Shown here: positions 17,567 to 25,920 of the stretch, in pieces
Layout of the letters: each line of letters begins with the position of its first letter
Numbering within the stretch: position 1 is the stretch's first letter
Assembly (NCBI RefSeq): GCF_003315485.1
Contig: NZ_QNSE01000005.1
Coordinates: 186,001 to 250,000, forward strand
Length of the DNA: 64,000 nucleotides
Reading direction: 5' to 3'
DNA from: Marinomonas rhizomae
Lineage (GTDB): Bacteria; Pseudomonadota; Gammaproteobacteria; Pseudomonadales; Marinomonadaceae
Program-made: the position numbers and the translations under genes
Notes under the pieces: generated by a model
Database searches by the model: none
The model's input: only the letters and a program-made list of their open reading frames with translations
What the model was told of the DNA's origin: nothing

Positions 17567-18522
17567 TAGAAAGCCCTTCCTACATTACTTAAGTAACTCC
17601 AAATCATTGAAGTACTGATGATGATCAAAGCGAAAGCAGCAATAAAACCAAAAGCACGCGACACTCGTTGTCGCCAAACGCGATGCTCACTACTTAACGC
17701 AAAACCGGTATCTCGAACAAAAACGCTAACGCCTGCCAATGCAGAAACCGTAATAGCCGTTCCTAGCGCCATGGCAAAAGTAGCCACCAGGCCCCAGACA
17801 AAAATGCCCGTACTTAGAGAAAATAACAAAACCAAAATAGCCCCTGTACAAGGGCGAATACCCACTGCCGCTACCATCGCCCAAATACTACGACGAGCAG
17901 TCTTCGCTTCGTCTGTATGATGCGTACAACATGCATGAGAATGGCCGTGGTGGTGATCATGAGAATGGTCGTGATGCTCTTCAAGGTGATCTTGTGAATG
18001 GCTTTCTTCTGAGTGATCATGACCACAACCTGACTGGCCACGTAATAAACGTACAAGAATCCACACACCAATCAAGCCAACTGCAGCAAAACTCGCCACT
18101 TCAAAAAAGCGACTGATTTGCATGGCTTTTCCGGCCAAGGAAAACACTTGGCTCAGCACGACAATCACCAACACCGCCATTAAAGCCTGAACGCCAGCGC
18201 ATACAAATGCCAAGCTAATACCACGACGTAAAGGCGCTTTACTCGCCAGCATATACGCCGAAATTACCGCCTTACCGTGCCCCGGCCCTGCCGCATGAAA
18301 CACGCCATAAAAGAAGCTCGTCGAGATTAATCCCCACAACAAAACCGGACTGCCGCCTTTACTGATAGAACGAACTAAAGACACCAATTCACGATGAAAA
18401 GTAGCCTGTTGAGAAATAACCCATTGGATAAAATCTTGGTACACCGCAAAATCCATAGAGGCATAAAGAGGCGAGTTGAGACATAAAAAAGATAACAATA
18501 AAAAAGCGACGTTCTTTGCCAT
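17566..18522 (-). CDS. zevB: NicO/RcnA-family transporter, ZevB-like
   Basis: This 318-residue membrane protein starts with a signal-like segment ending LNSPLYAS and has about six further helices. It contains the NicO family signature FHAAGPGHGKAVISAYML (about residues 75-92) and a second conserved segment GIRPCTGAILVLLFSL. A long histidine-rich cytoplasmic or periplasmic loop (about 169-199: GCGHDHSEE, DHSHDHHHGHSHACC) separates the halves. NicO proteins move Ni2+ or Co2+. The Haemophilus ZevAB pair, a NicO protein with a DUF1007 partner, supports zinc uptake. Here a DUF1007 gene lies 1.5 kb upstream and zur, znuC and znuB follow directly. A Zur-type operator sits 31 bases upstream of the start. 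Zinc rather than nickel is inferred from this context. Confidence 0.85.
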   Translation of the reverse strand: MAKNVAFLLLSFLCLNSPLYASMDFAVYQDFIQWVISQQATFHRELVSLVRSISKGGSPVLLWGLISTSFFYGVFHAAGPGHGKAVISAYMLASKAPLRRGISLAFVCAGVQALMAVLVIVVLSQVFSLAGKAMQISRFFEVASFAAVGLIGVWILVRLLRGQSGCGHDHSEESHSQDHLEEHHDHSHDHHHGHSHACCTHHTDEAKTARRSIWAMVAAVGIRPCTGAILVLLFSLSTGIFVWGLVATFAMALGTAITVSALAGVSVFVRDTGFALSSEHRVWRQRVSRAFGFIAAFALIIISTSMIWSYLSNVGRAF

Positions 18523-18552
18523 AATTGGCTCTCACCGAAATTGGATATAATT

Positions 18553-18569
18553 TTGTTATGATATAACAA
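18553..18569. promoter_or_regulatory. Zur box upstream of zevB-zur-znuCB
   Basis: Inverted repeat TTGTTAT-GAT-ATAACAA with 7-base arms, matching the shape of gammaproteobacterial Zur boxes. It lies 31 bases upstream of the zevB start. The inner 15 bases are identical to a site upstream of rpmE2 (32044-32060), which strongly supports its function. Confidence 0.88.
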
Positions 18570-18639
18570 CTAAAACCCAAGGAGAAGCCAAAGCCTAGAA
18601 ACGCCGCATTTTGTACAATGTTTAATTCATCATTACATA

Positions 18640-19251
18640 TTAATTAACGACAGGATGTAAAAAGCCCATCACGCCGCTCATAAAGATTTGTGCTGCCATG
18701 GCCGCCAAAATCAACCCAGTAATTTTTGACAATACGTTCAAGCCTGTCCGACCCAGTATCTTCTCAATCAAAGAACCAGAATACAAAATAAGCACTAAAG
18801 TACCTAATGCCAACAACAAGCCGCACAAGCCAATAAACAAATCCCAGCCTTGTAGCTCAGCACCATAAACCAGAATCGTACCTATGGTCGCAGGCCCGAT
18901 AATCGTTGGTACGGCCAATGGCACAACAGATATATCGTCACGCTCTTCGCTTGGCATGCCAACCGCATGGTTGCGAGTACCGTCACGCACCAAACTCAAA
19001 GCAGACATAAACAGCAAAATACCAGAACCAATCCGGAAAGAGTCTAACGTGATGCCTAACACAGCGAACAAACTGCCACCAAAAAATAGCAGCACAATAG
19101 AAATCGCCACTGAGGCAATAATGGCTTTATTTGCCACCTGCCGACGAGAAGCTGACGATTCCCCGCGCGTTAACGCAAGAAACATAGACAACACAAAAAA
19201 CGGCGCAAAGAGAAAGAAAAACTTAATCCAAGTCGAGATCAATAAACTCAT
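18640..19251 (-). CDS. MarC-family inner-membrane protein
   Basis: The 203-residue protein has six predicted membrane helices and the MarC/UPF0056 pattern: an N-terminal FFFLFAPFFVLSMFLALTRG, the glycine/proline segment VPLAVPTIIGPATIGTILVY (about residues 107-126) and a C-terminal ITGLILAAMAAQIFMSGVMG. The substrate of MarC proteins is not established; older names as multidrug or amino-acid transporters are weakly supported. It lies 36 bases after the LysE-family gene, in the same direction. The intervening region before zevB holds the Zur operator, so this gene probably belongs to an upstream unit with zevA and lysE. Confidence 0.9.
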   Translation of the reverse strand: MSLLISTWIKFFFLFAPFFVLSMFLALTRGESSASRRQVANKAIIASVAISIVLLFFGGSLFAVLGITLDSFRIGSGILLFMSALSLVRDGTRNHAVGMPSEERDDISVVPLAVPTIIGPATIGTILVYGAELQGWDLFIGLCGLLLALGTLVLILYSGSLIEKILGRTGLNVLSKITGLILAAMAAQIFMSGVMGFLHPVVN

Positions 19252-19287
19252 TTAAGGGAATCACCAGAAAAGCACACAGTTACGCGA

Positions 19288-19923
19288 TCAGCGTTGACTC
19301 AGTGCGAGTTTTACACCAAAGCCCAACAGCAATACGCCGGTTAAGCCATCTAAGACAAACGCCACTTTTGGTCGCGCCAGCCAAACTCGCGCTTTATGTA
19401 CCATAAGCGCAAGAAACGTTTGCCACAACATCGCTATGATAAAGTGAAGTGAGGCCATAAAAAGAGATTGAACCAACGCAGAATGACTCGGATCAATAAA
19501 TTGCGGCAAAAATGCCATGTAGAAAATAATCGGCTTTGGATTAAGAACGTTAGATAAAACACCTTGACGAAAACTGCCCCACGCCGTCAGTAATTTAGGA
19601 TTTTTTGCGTCTTTAAACGTCATACCAACAGGCTTCATTGCACTGCGAATGGCTTGCACGCCCAAGTACACAAGATAGGCCGCACCCACCAACTTAAATG
19701 CAGTGAACAAACCAGCAGAACCAAGCAAAATCACAGACAAACCTAATGCTGATACTGTTGCATGGGCGAATAATCCCATGCATATTCCTAAACTGGTCAA
19801 AAAGCCCAAGCGCCAACCACCTGACGCAGCATTACGCATGACCAAAATAGTATCCACGCCCGGACTCATCGTCAGTACCGCGATAGCCGCTAAGAAAGGC
19901 AACCATTGAAAATGCTCTAACAT
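19288..19923 (-). CDS. LysE-family amino-acid exporter
   Basis: The 211-residue, six-helix protein has the LysE/RhtB hallmarks. The N-terminal LTMSPGVDTILVMRNAASGG (about residues 17-36) contains the family's SPGPx-like turn with a valine. The region GAAYLVYLGVQAIRS follows, and the central NVLNPKPIIFYMAFLPQFID (about 126-145) is the conserved NPK motif. Such carriers export amino acids such as threonine, homoserine or lysine to avoid overload. The homoserine kinase gene thrB lies about 700 bases upstream, so homoserine or threonine is a reasonable but untested substrate. Confidence 0.92.
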   Translation of the reverse strand: MLEHFQWLPFLAAIAVLTMSPGVDTILVMRNAASGGWRLGFLTSLGICMGLFAHATVSALGLSVILLGSAGLFTAFKLVGAAYLVYLGVQAIRSAMKPVGMTFKDAKNPKLLTAWGSFRQGVLSNVLNPKPIIFYMAFLPQFIDPSHSALVQSLFMASLHFIIAMLWQTFLALMVHKARVWLARPKVAFVLDGLTGVLLLGFGVKLALSQR

Positions 19924-20016
19924 GTATTTCAGCCTTTATTTATAAGTGATATATGAGCACTTTTTAGTCTATTTTTAACAAGATTGCCATCAGTATATAG
20001 ACGTGAAAAGACTCAA

Positions 20017-20580
20017 TTAAGGTTCACAGGTCAAATCGACCCACACAGCTACCGACGTTTCTGTTGCTTCACGTTCAATCGGTGTACAAATCTCAGATAA
20101 GGCGCCAGACAAACGCACTAGGCCTTCTTCCAAAGGCTCCATAGCAAAATACAATTCATCGTCGCCAAAGGCCAGACTTAAAGTCGATGTTTCAAGATTC
20201 ACAGGGGCTGGCAAATCAATCCCTAAACGAATCCACAATATTTGATCGCGGATACGGACGTCGATAATACGCACGCTTTTTTGTACCAAATCAACGCCAT
20301 CTTGCTTCATTTTGATAAAATAACCGTATTTATCAAAACTCTTCAGCACTTCGATCATATCCAGCTTTTCTTGGCCTTTCAGTTCTCCATCACTGTCGAC
20401 ATCGTATTCGGCAATCAAGCTTGTGGACGTAAAAAGGTCTAAACTCCATGTTGCCTCAAGCGTATTAATACTCTCTTGATCTACCTTGACTCGGTACTGC
20501 GAATCCACCCAAACATGAGGATGCGCCATGGCTGATCCAGCAAACAAAACGGTAACGCACAAACACAATAAAAAACGCAT
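20017..20580 (-). CDS. zevA: DUF1007-family periplasmic protein, ZevA-like
   Basis: I chose the ATG at 20580 (187 residues, beginning MRFLLCLCV), with AAGG 8 bases upstream, over a GTG nine bases earlier that overlaps this site. A signal peptide ending AGSAMA is followed by the family's HPHVWVDSQYRV start, which offers histidines for metal binding. Later segments include YDVDSDGELKGQEKLDM (an acidic, EF-hand-like stretch, about residues 60-76) and two cysteines (near 163 and 185). DUF1007 proteins pair with NicO transporters; ZevA with ZevB supports zinc acquisition in Haemophilus. Here ZevB is separated from ZevA by lysE and marC, which is unusual. Confidence 0.82.
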   Translation of the reverse strand: MRFLLCLCVTVLFAGSAMAHPHVWVDSQYRVKVDQESINTLEATWSLDLFTSTSLIAEYDVDSDGELKGQEKLDMIEVLKSFDKYGYFIKMKQDGVDLVQKSVRIIDVRIRDQILWIRLGIDLPAPVNLETSTLSLAFGDDELYFAMEPLEEGLVRLSGALSEICTPIEREATETSVAVWVDLTCEP

Positions 20581-20605
20581 CGCTATCACCTTTTTGAAAA
20601 TGGCT

Positions 20606-20652
20606 CTCTAAAAAACAGCGCTCTAAAAAAACAGCGCTCTAAAAAAACAGAG
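20606..20652. repeat. Three-copy 15-16 bp tandem repeat
   Basis: Three successive copies of CTCTAAAAAAACAGCG (the first with one A fewer, the last ending AGAG) fill the gap between thrB and zevA. The thrB stop follows at once at 20655, so any zevA promoter or SD region abuts the repeat. Copy-number slippage here would change spacing upstream of zevA. Confidence 0.9.
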
Positions 20653-20654
20653 CT

Positions 20655-21617
20655 TTATTGGAACTCAACTAAGCTCGGAGCATAACGCACTCGTGCTTCT
20701 AAAATACGTTGAAACTCAAGCGGGTCATGTTGTTGAGCCAAACGTTCAGGGTCGTGCTTCGCGCCATGCCATGCTTCTAAGCGAGACAACCAAAAACGCA
20801 GCGCGGCTATTTTCAACATATAAGGCCAAGCCAACACTTCTTCTGGGCTGGCTTCACGCTCGTGCAAATAGGCCTTTATTAACGCCTTATATTTGGCTTT
20901 ATCCAATTCGCCCGTCGCCATATCAGAACACCAATCATTGACTACAATAGCCAAATCGTACATCACCCAAGAATGGCAAGCATTGTAGAAATCAATAATG
21001 GCAGACAATTTATTGTCTTCGAACAGGGTGTTGTTATAGAACAAATCCCCATGGATGGTGGTTTTTGGTAAGTCAGGATGTTGCGCAATAAAATCGTCAA
21101 ATTCAGCGATTTGAGACAACAATAATTGCGCTTGTTCTGGTTCTAACTGGTCAGCAATGGCTTTGCTGGTTTTGTGCCACCAAGCCACGCCACGGTGACT
21201 ATCACGATGCACGGGGAAATCTTCGCCAGCAATATGCAATTTCGCCAAGGCTTCACCCATTAATCGGCAGGAGTTTTCATCCGTACCTTTTAGCTCTCCA
21301 CCGGGAAAACAGTCAACTATAATAGTCGGACGACCATTGACTTCACGTAGTCGCTCACCATGAATGTCAATCAAAGCAGCTGGAACATTAAAACCTTTGT
21401 GTTTTAAATGGGCTACAACGTCTAAAAAGTACGGTACTTCGTCTAAATCAAACTCTTCAAACAAGGTCACCACATACTTTCCAGTAGTTGTCGTCAGAAA
21501 GTAGTTGGTGTTTTCTACCCCTCCGGAAATGCCTTGGAACGAAACCAGTTCACCTAAATAATAATCGGCCACTAAGGCACGCATGTCAGAGTCCGAAAGG
21601 GAAGTGTAAACAGCCAA
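20655..21617 (-). CDS. thrB: Homoserine kinase, type II (APH fold)
   Basis: The 320-residue protein has the ThrB-II/aminoglycoside phosphotransferase-like pattern: ISGGVENTNYFL (about residues 29-40), GKYVVTLFE, the catalytic TIHGDLFYNNTLFED segment (H-G-D near residue 190) and AIIDFYNACHSWVMYDLAIV, where the Asp of IIDFYN should bind Mg2+. It phosphorylates L-homoserine on the way to threonine. Its place next to polA and a zinc-uptake cluster resembles the pseudomonad arrangement polA-thrB-znu/zur. It is divergent from the diguanylate cyclase gene. Confidence 0.95.
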   Translation of the reverse strand: MAVYTSLSDSDMRALVADYYLGELVSFQGISGGVENTNYFLTTTTGKYVVTLFEEFDLDEVPYFLDVVAHLKHKGFNVPAALIDIHGERLREVNGRPTIIVDCFPGGELKGTDENSCRLMGEALAKLHIAGEDFPVHRDSHRGVAWWHKTSKAIADQLEPEQAQLLLSQIAEFDDFIAQHPDLPKTTIHGDLFYNNTLFEDNKLSAIIDFYNACHSWVMYDLAIVVNDWCSDMATGELDKAKYKALIKAYLHEREASPEEVLAWPYMLKIAALRFWLSRLEAWHGAKHDPERLAQQHDPLEFQRILEARVRYAPSLVEFQ

Positions 21618-21781
21618 GATTTTACCTATTGTTGTCGAAAAGAGATGGAATAAAAAATAATTGTCTATGCTCTACAATTAACTCCGAAAGGTCAATTCTA
21701 ACTAACGTAAATTGGCCTTTTTATGTGCACATTTTATCGAGCAATCCACTTTTCTGTTACCAGCACGTTAATTAAAGAGAC

Positions 21782-22957
21782 ATGTCGTCACCAAGGAGCC
21801 ACAGCAAATTCTGCAGAAGCCATCTATTATTAGAAAACAGACTCAAACAAAAGACTTTTATAATGAAACATGACGATGAAACAAAGATCACTGTTTCAGC
21901 CGTTTATCGGCTGCTTATCGCTTCTTTTTTCACTAGCGCCGCCTTCGCCATTTTTTTTAATGTCTACCCGTCCGCGCACATCATAGACTCAATCATTCCA
22001 AGTCTTGATGCGCTTATGCTGTTTATCGTCTTGATCTATTATCGCTACAACCCACATACAGACATCAACAAAATCATTATTTTTTATGTGGTTTTTTTCA
22101 TTTTGACCTTTTCGCCTTCCACTATTTATTACGTGGTGATGTCATGGCGAAGTGAATGGCGCTTTATAGATGTGTACCCACCGATTAGCGGATTAATAAT
22201 GGCGGTTATTATACTGGGCATTATCATGTTGCCAAAGCAATATAAGCGCTACATCATGCTCATGTGGGCATCCATTGCTATACCTATTATTTGCTACCTG
22301 CTCAGTCATCCTGAAGAACTACAAACACCTCGTGGCTATGAACTCATAGGTACTTTTGGCCCTGCGAGTTTATTGCTCTACCTTGTTTTTCCCTATCAAA
22401 AAAGCATTCGTCGGCACATCAACAAAGTCACTGGTGATTTACGCCGTTACGAACAAGAAGCAGGTCGAGATTATTTAACCGATATATACAACCGTAGAGG
22501 TTTAAGTTTTTGGTTAGAGCAACTAAAACAGGATGATAAAATTGGCGTACTGCTGATTGATGTAGACCATTTCAAACAAATAAATGATCGCTATGGTCAC
22601 TCAATTGGTGATCGCGTGTTGGTTGAAATTGCGTCGCGCCTTCGCACTATTTACTTTGAAAAGCACACTATAGCGCGTTGGGGCGGAGAAGAGTTTGCTG
22701 TAATATTGCTCAACCCCAAAGCCAACACACTGCCTTTTATTGGTTCTATGTTTCAACATACATTAGGCACCTTACCCTATAAATCCGTAGGAAAAGTCAC
22801 CGCCAGTGTTGGCATCTCAACCATTGAACATCACGATGATTTCTTAAAACTCATCGAACAAGCTGATAAAGCACTCTATACAGCAAAAAATAATGGTCGC
22901 AACCAATCCATTATGTACAGCGACAAGCTAACACAACCCTACCCAAAAGCGAGTTAG
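21782..22957 (+). CDS. Membrane diguanylate cyclase
   Basis: Up to 391 residues. About six membrane helices (residues 45-215) precede a GGDEF domain with RDYLTDIYNRRGL, the metal-binding LLIDVDHFKQINDRYGH and the active-site loop RWGGEEF (about residue 307). It should make c-di-GMP from two GTP. No RxxD inhibitory site is seen just before GGEEF. The start is uncertain. The ATG at 21782 has an AAAGAGA only one base away; the in-frame ATG at 21863 (MKHDDETK) gives the more usual short tail before the first helix but has no good ribosome site either. Confidence 0.9.
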   Translation: MSSPRSHSKFCRSHLLLENRLKQKTFIMKHDDETKITVSAVYRLLIASFFTSAAFAIFFNVYPSAHIIDSIIPSLDALMLFIVLIYYRYNPHTDINKIIIFYVVFFILTFSPSTIYYVVMSWRSEWRFIDVYPPISGLIMAVIILGIIMLPKQYKRYIMLMWASIAIPIICYLLSHPEELQTPRGYELIGTFGPASLLLYLVFPYQKSIRRHINKVTGDLRRYEQEAGRDYLTDIYNRRGLSFWLEQLKQDDKIGVLLIDVDHFKQINDRYGHSIGDRVLVEIASRLRTIYFEKHTIARWGGEEFAVILLNPKANTLPFIGSMFQHTLGTLPYKSVGKVTASVGISTIEHHDDFLKLIEQADKALYTAKNNGRNQSIMYSDKLTQPYPKAS

Positions 22958-23066
22958 TCCGGCCGCAAAACCTGCTTTCAAAACTTATCTGCCATTTAGA
23001 CTGTAAAAACACGCTCAAACACATAGAATAGACAGCATATTTGCCGATTCACAAAGAGGTTCTATT

Positions 23067-25832
23067 TTGGCTACGGATTCTACGACACAAACACCGATGA
23101 TCTTGGTAGACGGTTCGTCTTACCTTTACCGAGCATTCCACGCGATTCCACCGATGAGCACCAGCAGCGGCCACCCGACCAACGCCACGCGCGGTGTGAT
23201 CAGCATGATCCGCAGCCTAATCAAAACCTACCCAGATTCCCCCATGGTCATCATCTTCGATGCCAAAGGCAAAACTTTCCGCGACGACATTTACAGCGAA
23301 TACAAAGCGCACCGTCCGCCGATGCCTGACGATCTACGCCCACAAATCGAACCGATTCATCGCATGGTCGAAGCCATGGGCTTGCCACTGGTTATCATCG
23401 ACAACGTAGAAGCCGACGACGTCATCGGCACCATCGCCAAACAAGTGGGCGAAGCCGGCCGCGAAGTTATCGTTTCCACGGGCGATAAAGACATGGCACA
23501 ACTGGTTACCGACAAAGTCACTCTTGTGAACACCATGAACAACACCGTCATGGACATCCAAGGCGTGAAAGACAAATTCGGCATTCCGCCGGAACTCATT
23601 ATCGATTACCTCGCTCTGATGGGCGACAAAGTCGATAACATTCCTGGCGTACCAGGCGTAGGCGAAAAAACCGCCCTCGCCTTGCTGCAAGGTTTAGGCA
23701 GCATCAAAGAGATATACACACGCTTAGACGAGATCGCCGCATTGGGCTTTCGTGGTTCAAAAACCTTGAAGCAAAAAATGGAAGACAACAAAGAGATGGC
23801 CGAGCTGTCTTACACCTTGGCGACCATCAAATGCGACGTAGAACTGCCCTTCGAACCTCAAGAACTGAAAAACGGTGAAGCCGACAAAGGAACCCTACGT
23901 GAATGGTTCACCAAGCTGGAGTTTAAAACCTGGCTAACCGACCTAGACAAAGCACCAAGCGTGGAAACCGCCAGCGACACAGTGGGCAACGACGGTCAAG
24001 TAGAAACGCCAGTTAAATCCACCCTAGAAGCCAACTACGACACCGTCTTAGACAAAGCCAGCTTCAACCTATGGCTAGAAAAAATCCAAGCCGCTGACCT
24101 TGTCGCCTTCGACACAGAAACCACCTCGCTGAACTACATGGCAGCGGAACTGGTTGGCTTGTCCTTCTCCATCAAAGCAGGCGAAGCGGCCTATGTACCT
24201 GTTGCCCATGACTACGAAGGCGCGCCAGAGCAGCTGGACCGCGATTGGGTGTTAGAGCAGCTGAAACCTTGGCTAGAAGACGGCAGCCAAGCGAAAGTCG
24301 GCCAACACCTAAAATACGACGCCAACGTATTGAACAACTATGGCATCACCTTGCGCGGCATCGCTTACGACACCATGTTGGAATCTTACGTGTACAACTC
24401 GGTTAGCTCTCGTCACGACATGGACACATTGGCCAGTAAATTCCTCGGCCACACCAATGTGAGCTTTGAAGACATCGCCGGCAAAGGCGCCAAGCAAAAA
24501 ACCTTTAACCAAATCGACTTAGAAGTGGCTGCTTTTTACGCCGCAGAAGACGCCGACATCACCTTACGCTTGCATGAAGCCATTTGGCCGAAAATCGACA
24601 CCACGCCAGAACTGGTCAGCATTTTCAAAGACATCGAATGCCCACTGATTCCCGTCTTGGCAAAAATGGAACAAACCGGCGCCTTGATCGACCCAGAACT
24701 GCTTCACGCCCAAAGCGCAGAAATCGCTGGCAAGCTGCAAGAGCTGGAAATCAAAGCCCATGAAGAAGCAGGCGAAAGCTTCAACCTAAGCTCGCCGAAA
24801 CAACTGCAAGTCATCTTGTTCGAAAAACAAGGCTTGCCAGTGATCAAGAAAACCCCAAAAGGCCAGCCATCGACCGCCGAGCCAATCTTGCAAGAACTGG
24901 CGCAAGACCACGAACTGCCACGTTTGATCATGGAACACCGCACTCTGTCTAAGTTGAAATCCACTTACACAGACAAACTGCCAGAAATGATCCAGAAAAC
25001 CGGCCGCATTCATACGTCTTACCACCAAGCCATTACCGCGACGGGGCGTTTGTCATCCACCGATCCGAACTTGCAGAACATCCCGATTCGTTCAACCGAA
25101 GGTCGCCGTATTCGCCAAGCGTTCGTCGCGCCTAAAGGCTACAAGCTAGTCGCGGCCGATTACTCGCAAGTGGAACTGCGCATCATGGCGCACTTGTCGC
25201 AAGATCCGGGCCTATTAGACGCCTTCACCAAAGACGCCGACGTGCACAAAGCCACCGCAGCGGAAGTCTTCGAAGTTAGCTTAGACGAAGTCACCACAGA
25301 ACAACGCCGCCGCGCCAAAGCCATCAACTTCGGCTTGATCTACGGCATGTCCGCCTTTGGCCTAGCGAAACAGCTTGGTATTGGTCGCCCAGAAGCGGGC
25401 AAATACATCAAACGCTACTTCGAACGCTACCCAGGCGTACAGCAATACATGGAAAACACCCGCGAAAGCGCGAAAGAAAAAGGCTACGTAGAAACCATCT
25501 ACGGCCGCCGCTTGTACCTGCCAGACATCAAAGCGAAAAACGCCATGATGCGCCAAGCCGCCGAACGCACCGCCATCAACGCGCCCATGCAAGGCTCCGC
25601 CGCCGACATCATCAAACGCGCCATGATCAACATGCATAACTGGCTCGCCGACACCGACCTAGACGTGAAAATGATCATGCAAGTACACGATGAACTCATC
25701 TTCGAAGTGGCTGAGAAAGATTTAGAGGCTGCGCAGGCAAAGATTGTCGACATCATGCAGAATAGTAGTCAGATTGATGTGCCTTTATTGGTAGAAGCGG
25801 GAGTTGGGGATAACTGGGACGAGGCGCATTAG
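23067..25832 (+). CDS. polA: DNA polymerase I
   Basis: The 921-residue protein contains all three parts of Pol I. The 5'-3' exonuclease (about 10-290) has ILVDGSSYLYRAFHA and IPGVPGVGEKTA. The proofreading domain has its DEDDy residues visible in AFDTETTSL, KYDANVLNNYG and YAAEDADI. The polymerase domain has motif A DYSQVELRIMAH, motif B RRRAKAINFGLIYG and motif C QVHDELIFEV. The start is TTG at 23067 with AGAGGT 6 bases upstream; the next in-frame ATG would cut into the usual N-terminus. Codon use is strikingly GC-rich at third positions (GCC, ATC, AAC) compared with neighbours, and returns to AT-rich in the last 130 bases. Confidence 0.98.
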   Translation: MATDSTTQTPMILVDGSSYLYRAFHAIPPMSTSSGHPTNATRGVISMIRSLIKTYPDSPMVIIFDAKGKTFRDDIYSEYKAHRPPMPDDLRPQIEPIHRMVEAMGLPLVIIDNVEADDVIGTIAKQVGEAGREVIVSTGDKDMAQLVTDKVTLVNTMNNTVMDIQGVKDKFGIPPELIIDYLALMGDKVDNIPGVPGVGEKTALALLQGLGSIKEIYTRLDEIAALGFRGSKTLKQKMEDNKEMAELSYTLATIKCDVELPFEPQELKNGEADKGTLREWFTKLEFKTWLTDLDKAPSVETASDTVGNDGQVETPVKSTLEANYDTVLDKASFNLWLEKIQAADLVAFDTETTSLNYMAAELVGLSFSIKAGEAAYVPVAHDYEGAPEQLDRDWVLEQLKPWLEDGSQAKVGQHLKYDANVLNNYGITLRGIAYDTMLESYVYNSVSSRHDMDTLASKFLGHTNVSFEDIAGKGAKQKTFNQIDLEVAAFYAAEDADITLRLHEAIWPKIDTTPELVSIFKDIECPLIPVLAKMEQTGALIDPELLHAQSAEIAGKLQELEIKAHEEAGESFNLSSPKQLQVILFEKQGLPVIKKTPKGQPSTAEPILQELAQDHELPRLIMEHRTLSKLKSTYTDKLPEMIQKTGRIHTSYHQAITATGRLSSTDPNLQNIPIRSTEGRRIRQAFVAPKGYKLVAADYSQVELRIMAHLSQDPGLLDAFTKDADVHKATAAEVFEVSLDEVTTEQRRRAKAINFGLIYGMSAFGLAKQLGIGRPEAGKYIKRYFERYPGVQQYMENTRESAKEKGYVETIYGRRLYLPDIKAKNAMMRQAAERTAINAPMQGSAADIIKRAMINMHNWLADTDLDVKMIMQVHDELIFEVAEKDLEAAQAKIVDIMQNSSQIDVPLLVEAGVGDNWDEAH

Positions 25833-25920
25833 AGCGTCTCTATTTAATAAAAATAGCACTGCCTGATTTGTTATTCCATTAAGGCAGGATAAAATTAATA
25901 TTCAATAATAAGTATTCATC

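Noticed and set aside
17566..18522. Assignment of the NicO gene as a nickel/cobalt exporter RcnA
   Set aside because: The fold fits, but the Zur box, the zur-znuCB operon and a DUF1007 partner make a zinc-related ZevB role more likely.
25859..25887. Hairpin CTGCCT...AGGCAG after polA
   Set aside because: Short 6-bp stem with a long loop and no T-run; not convincing as a terminator or as a Spot 42-like RNA.
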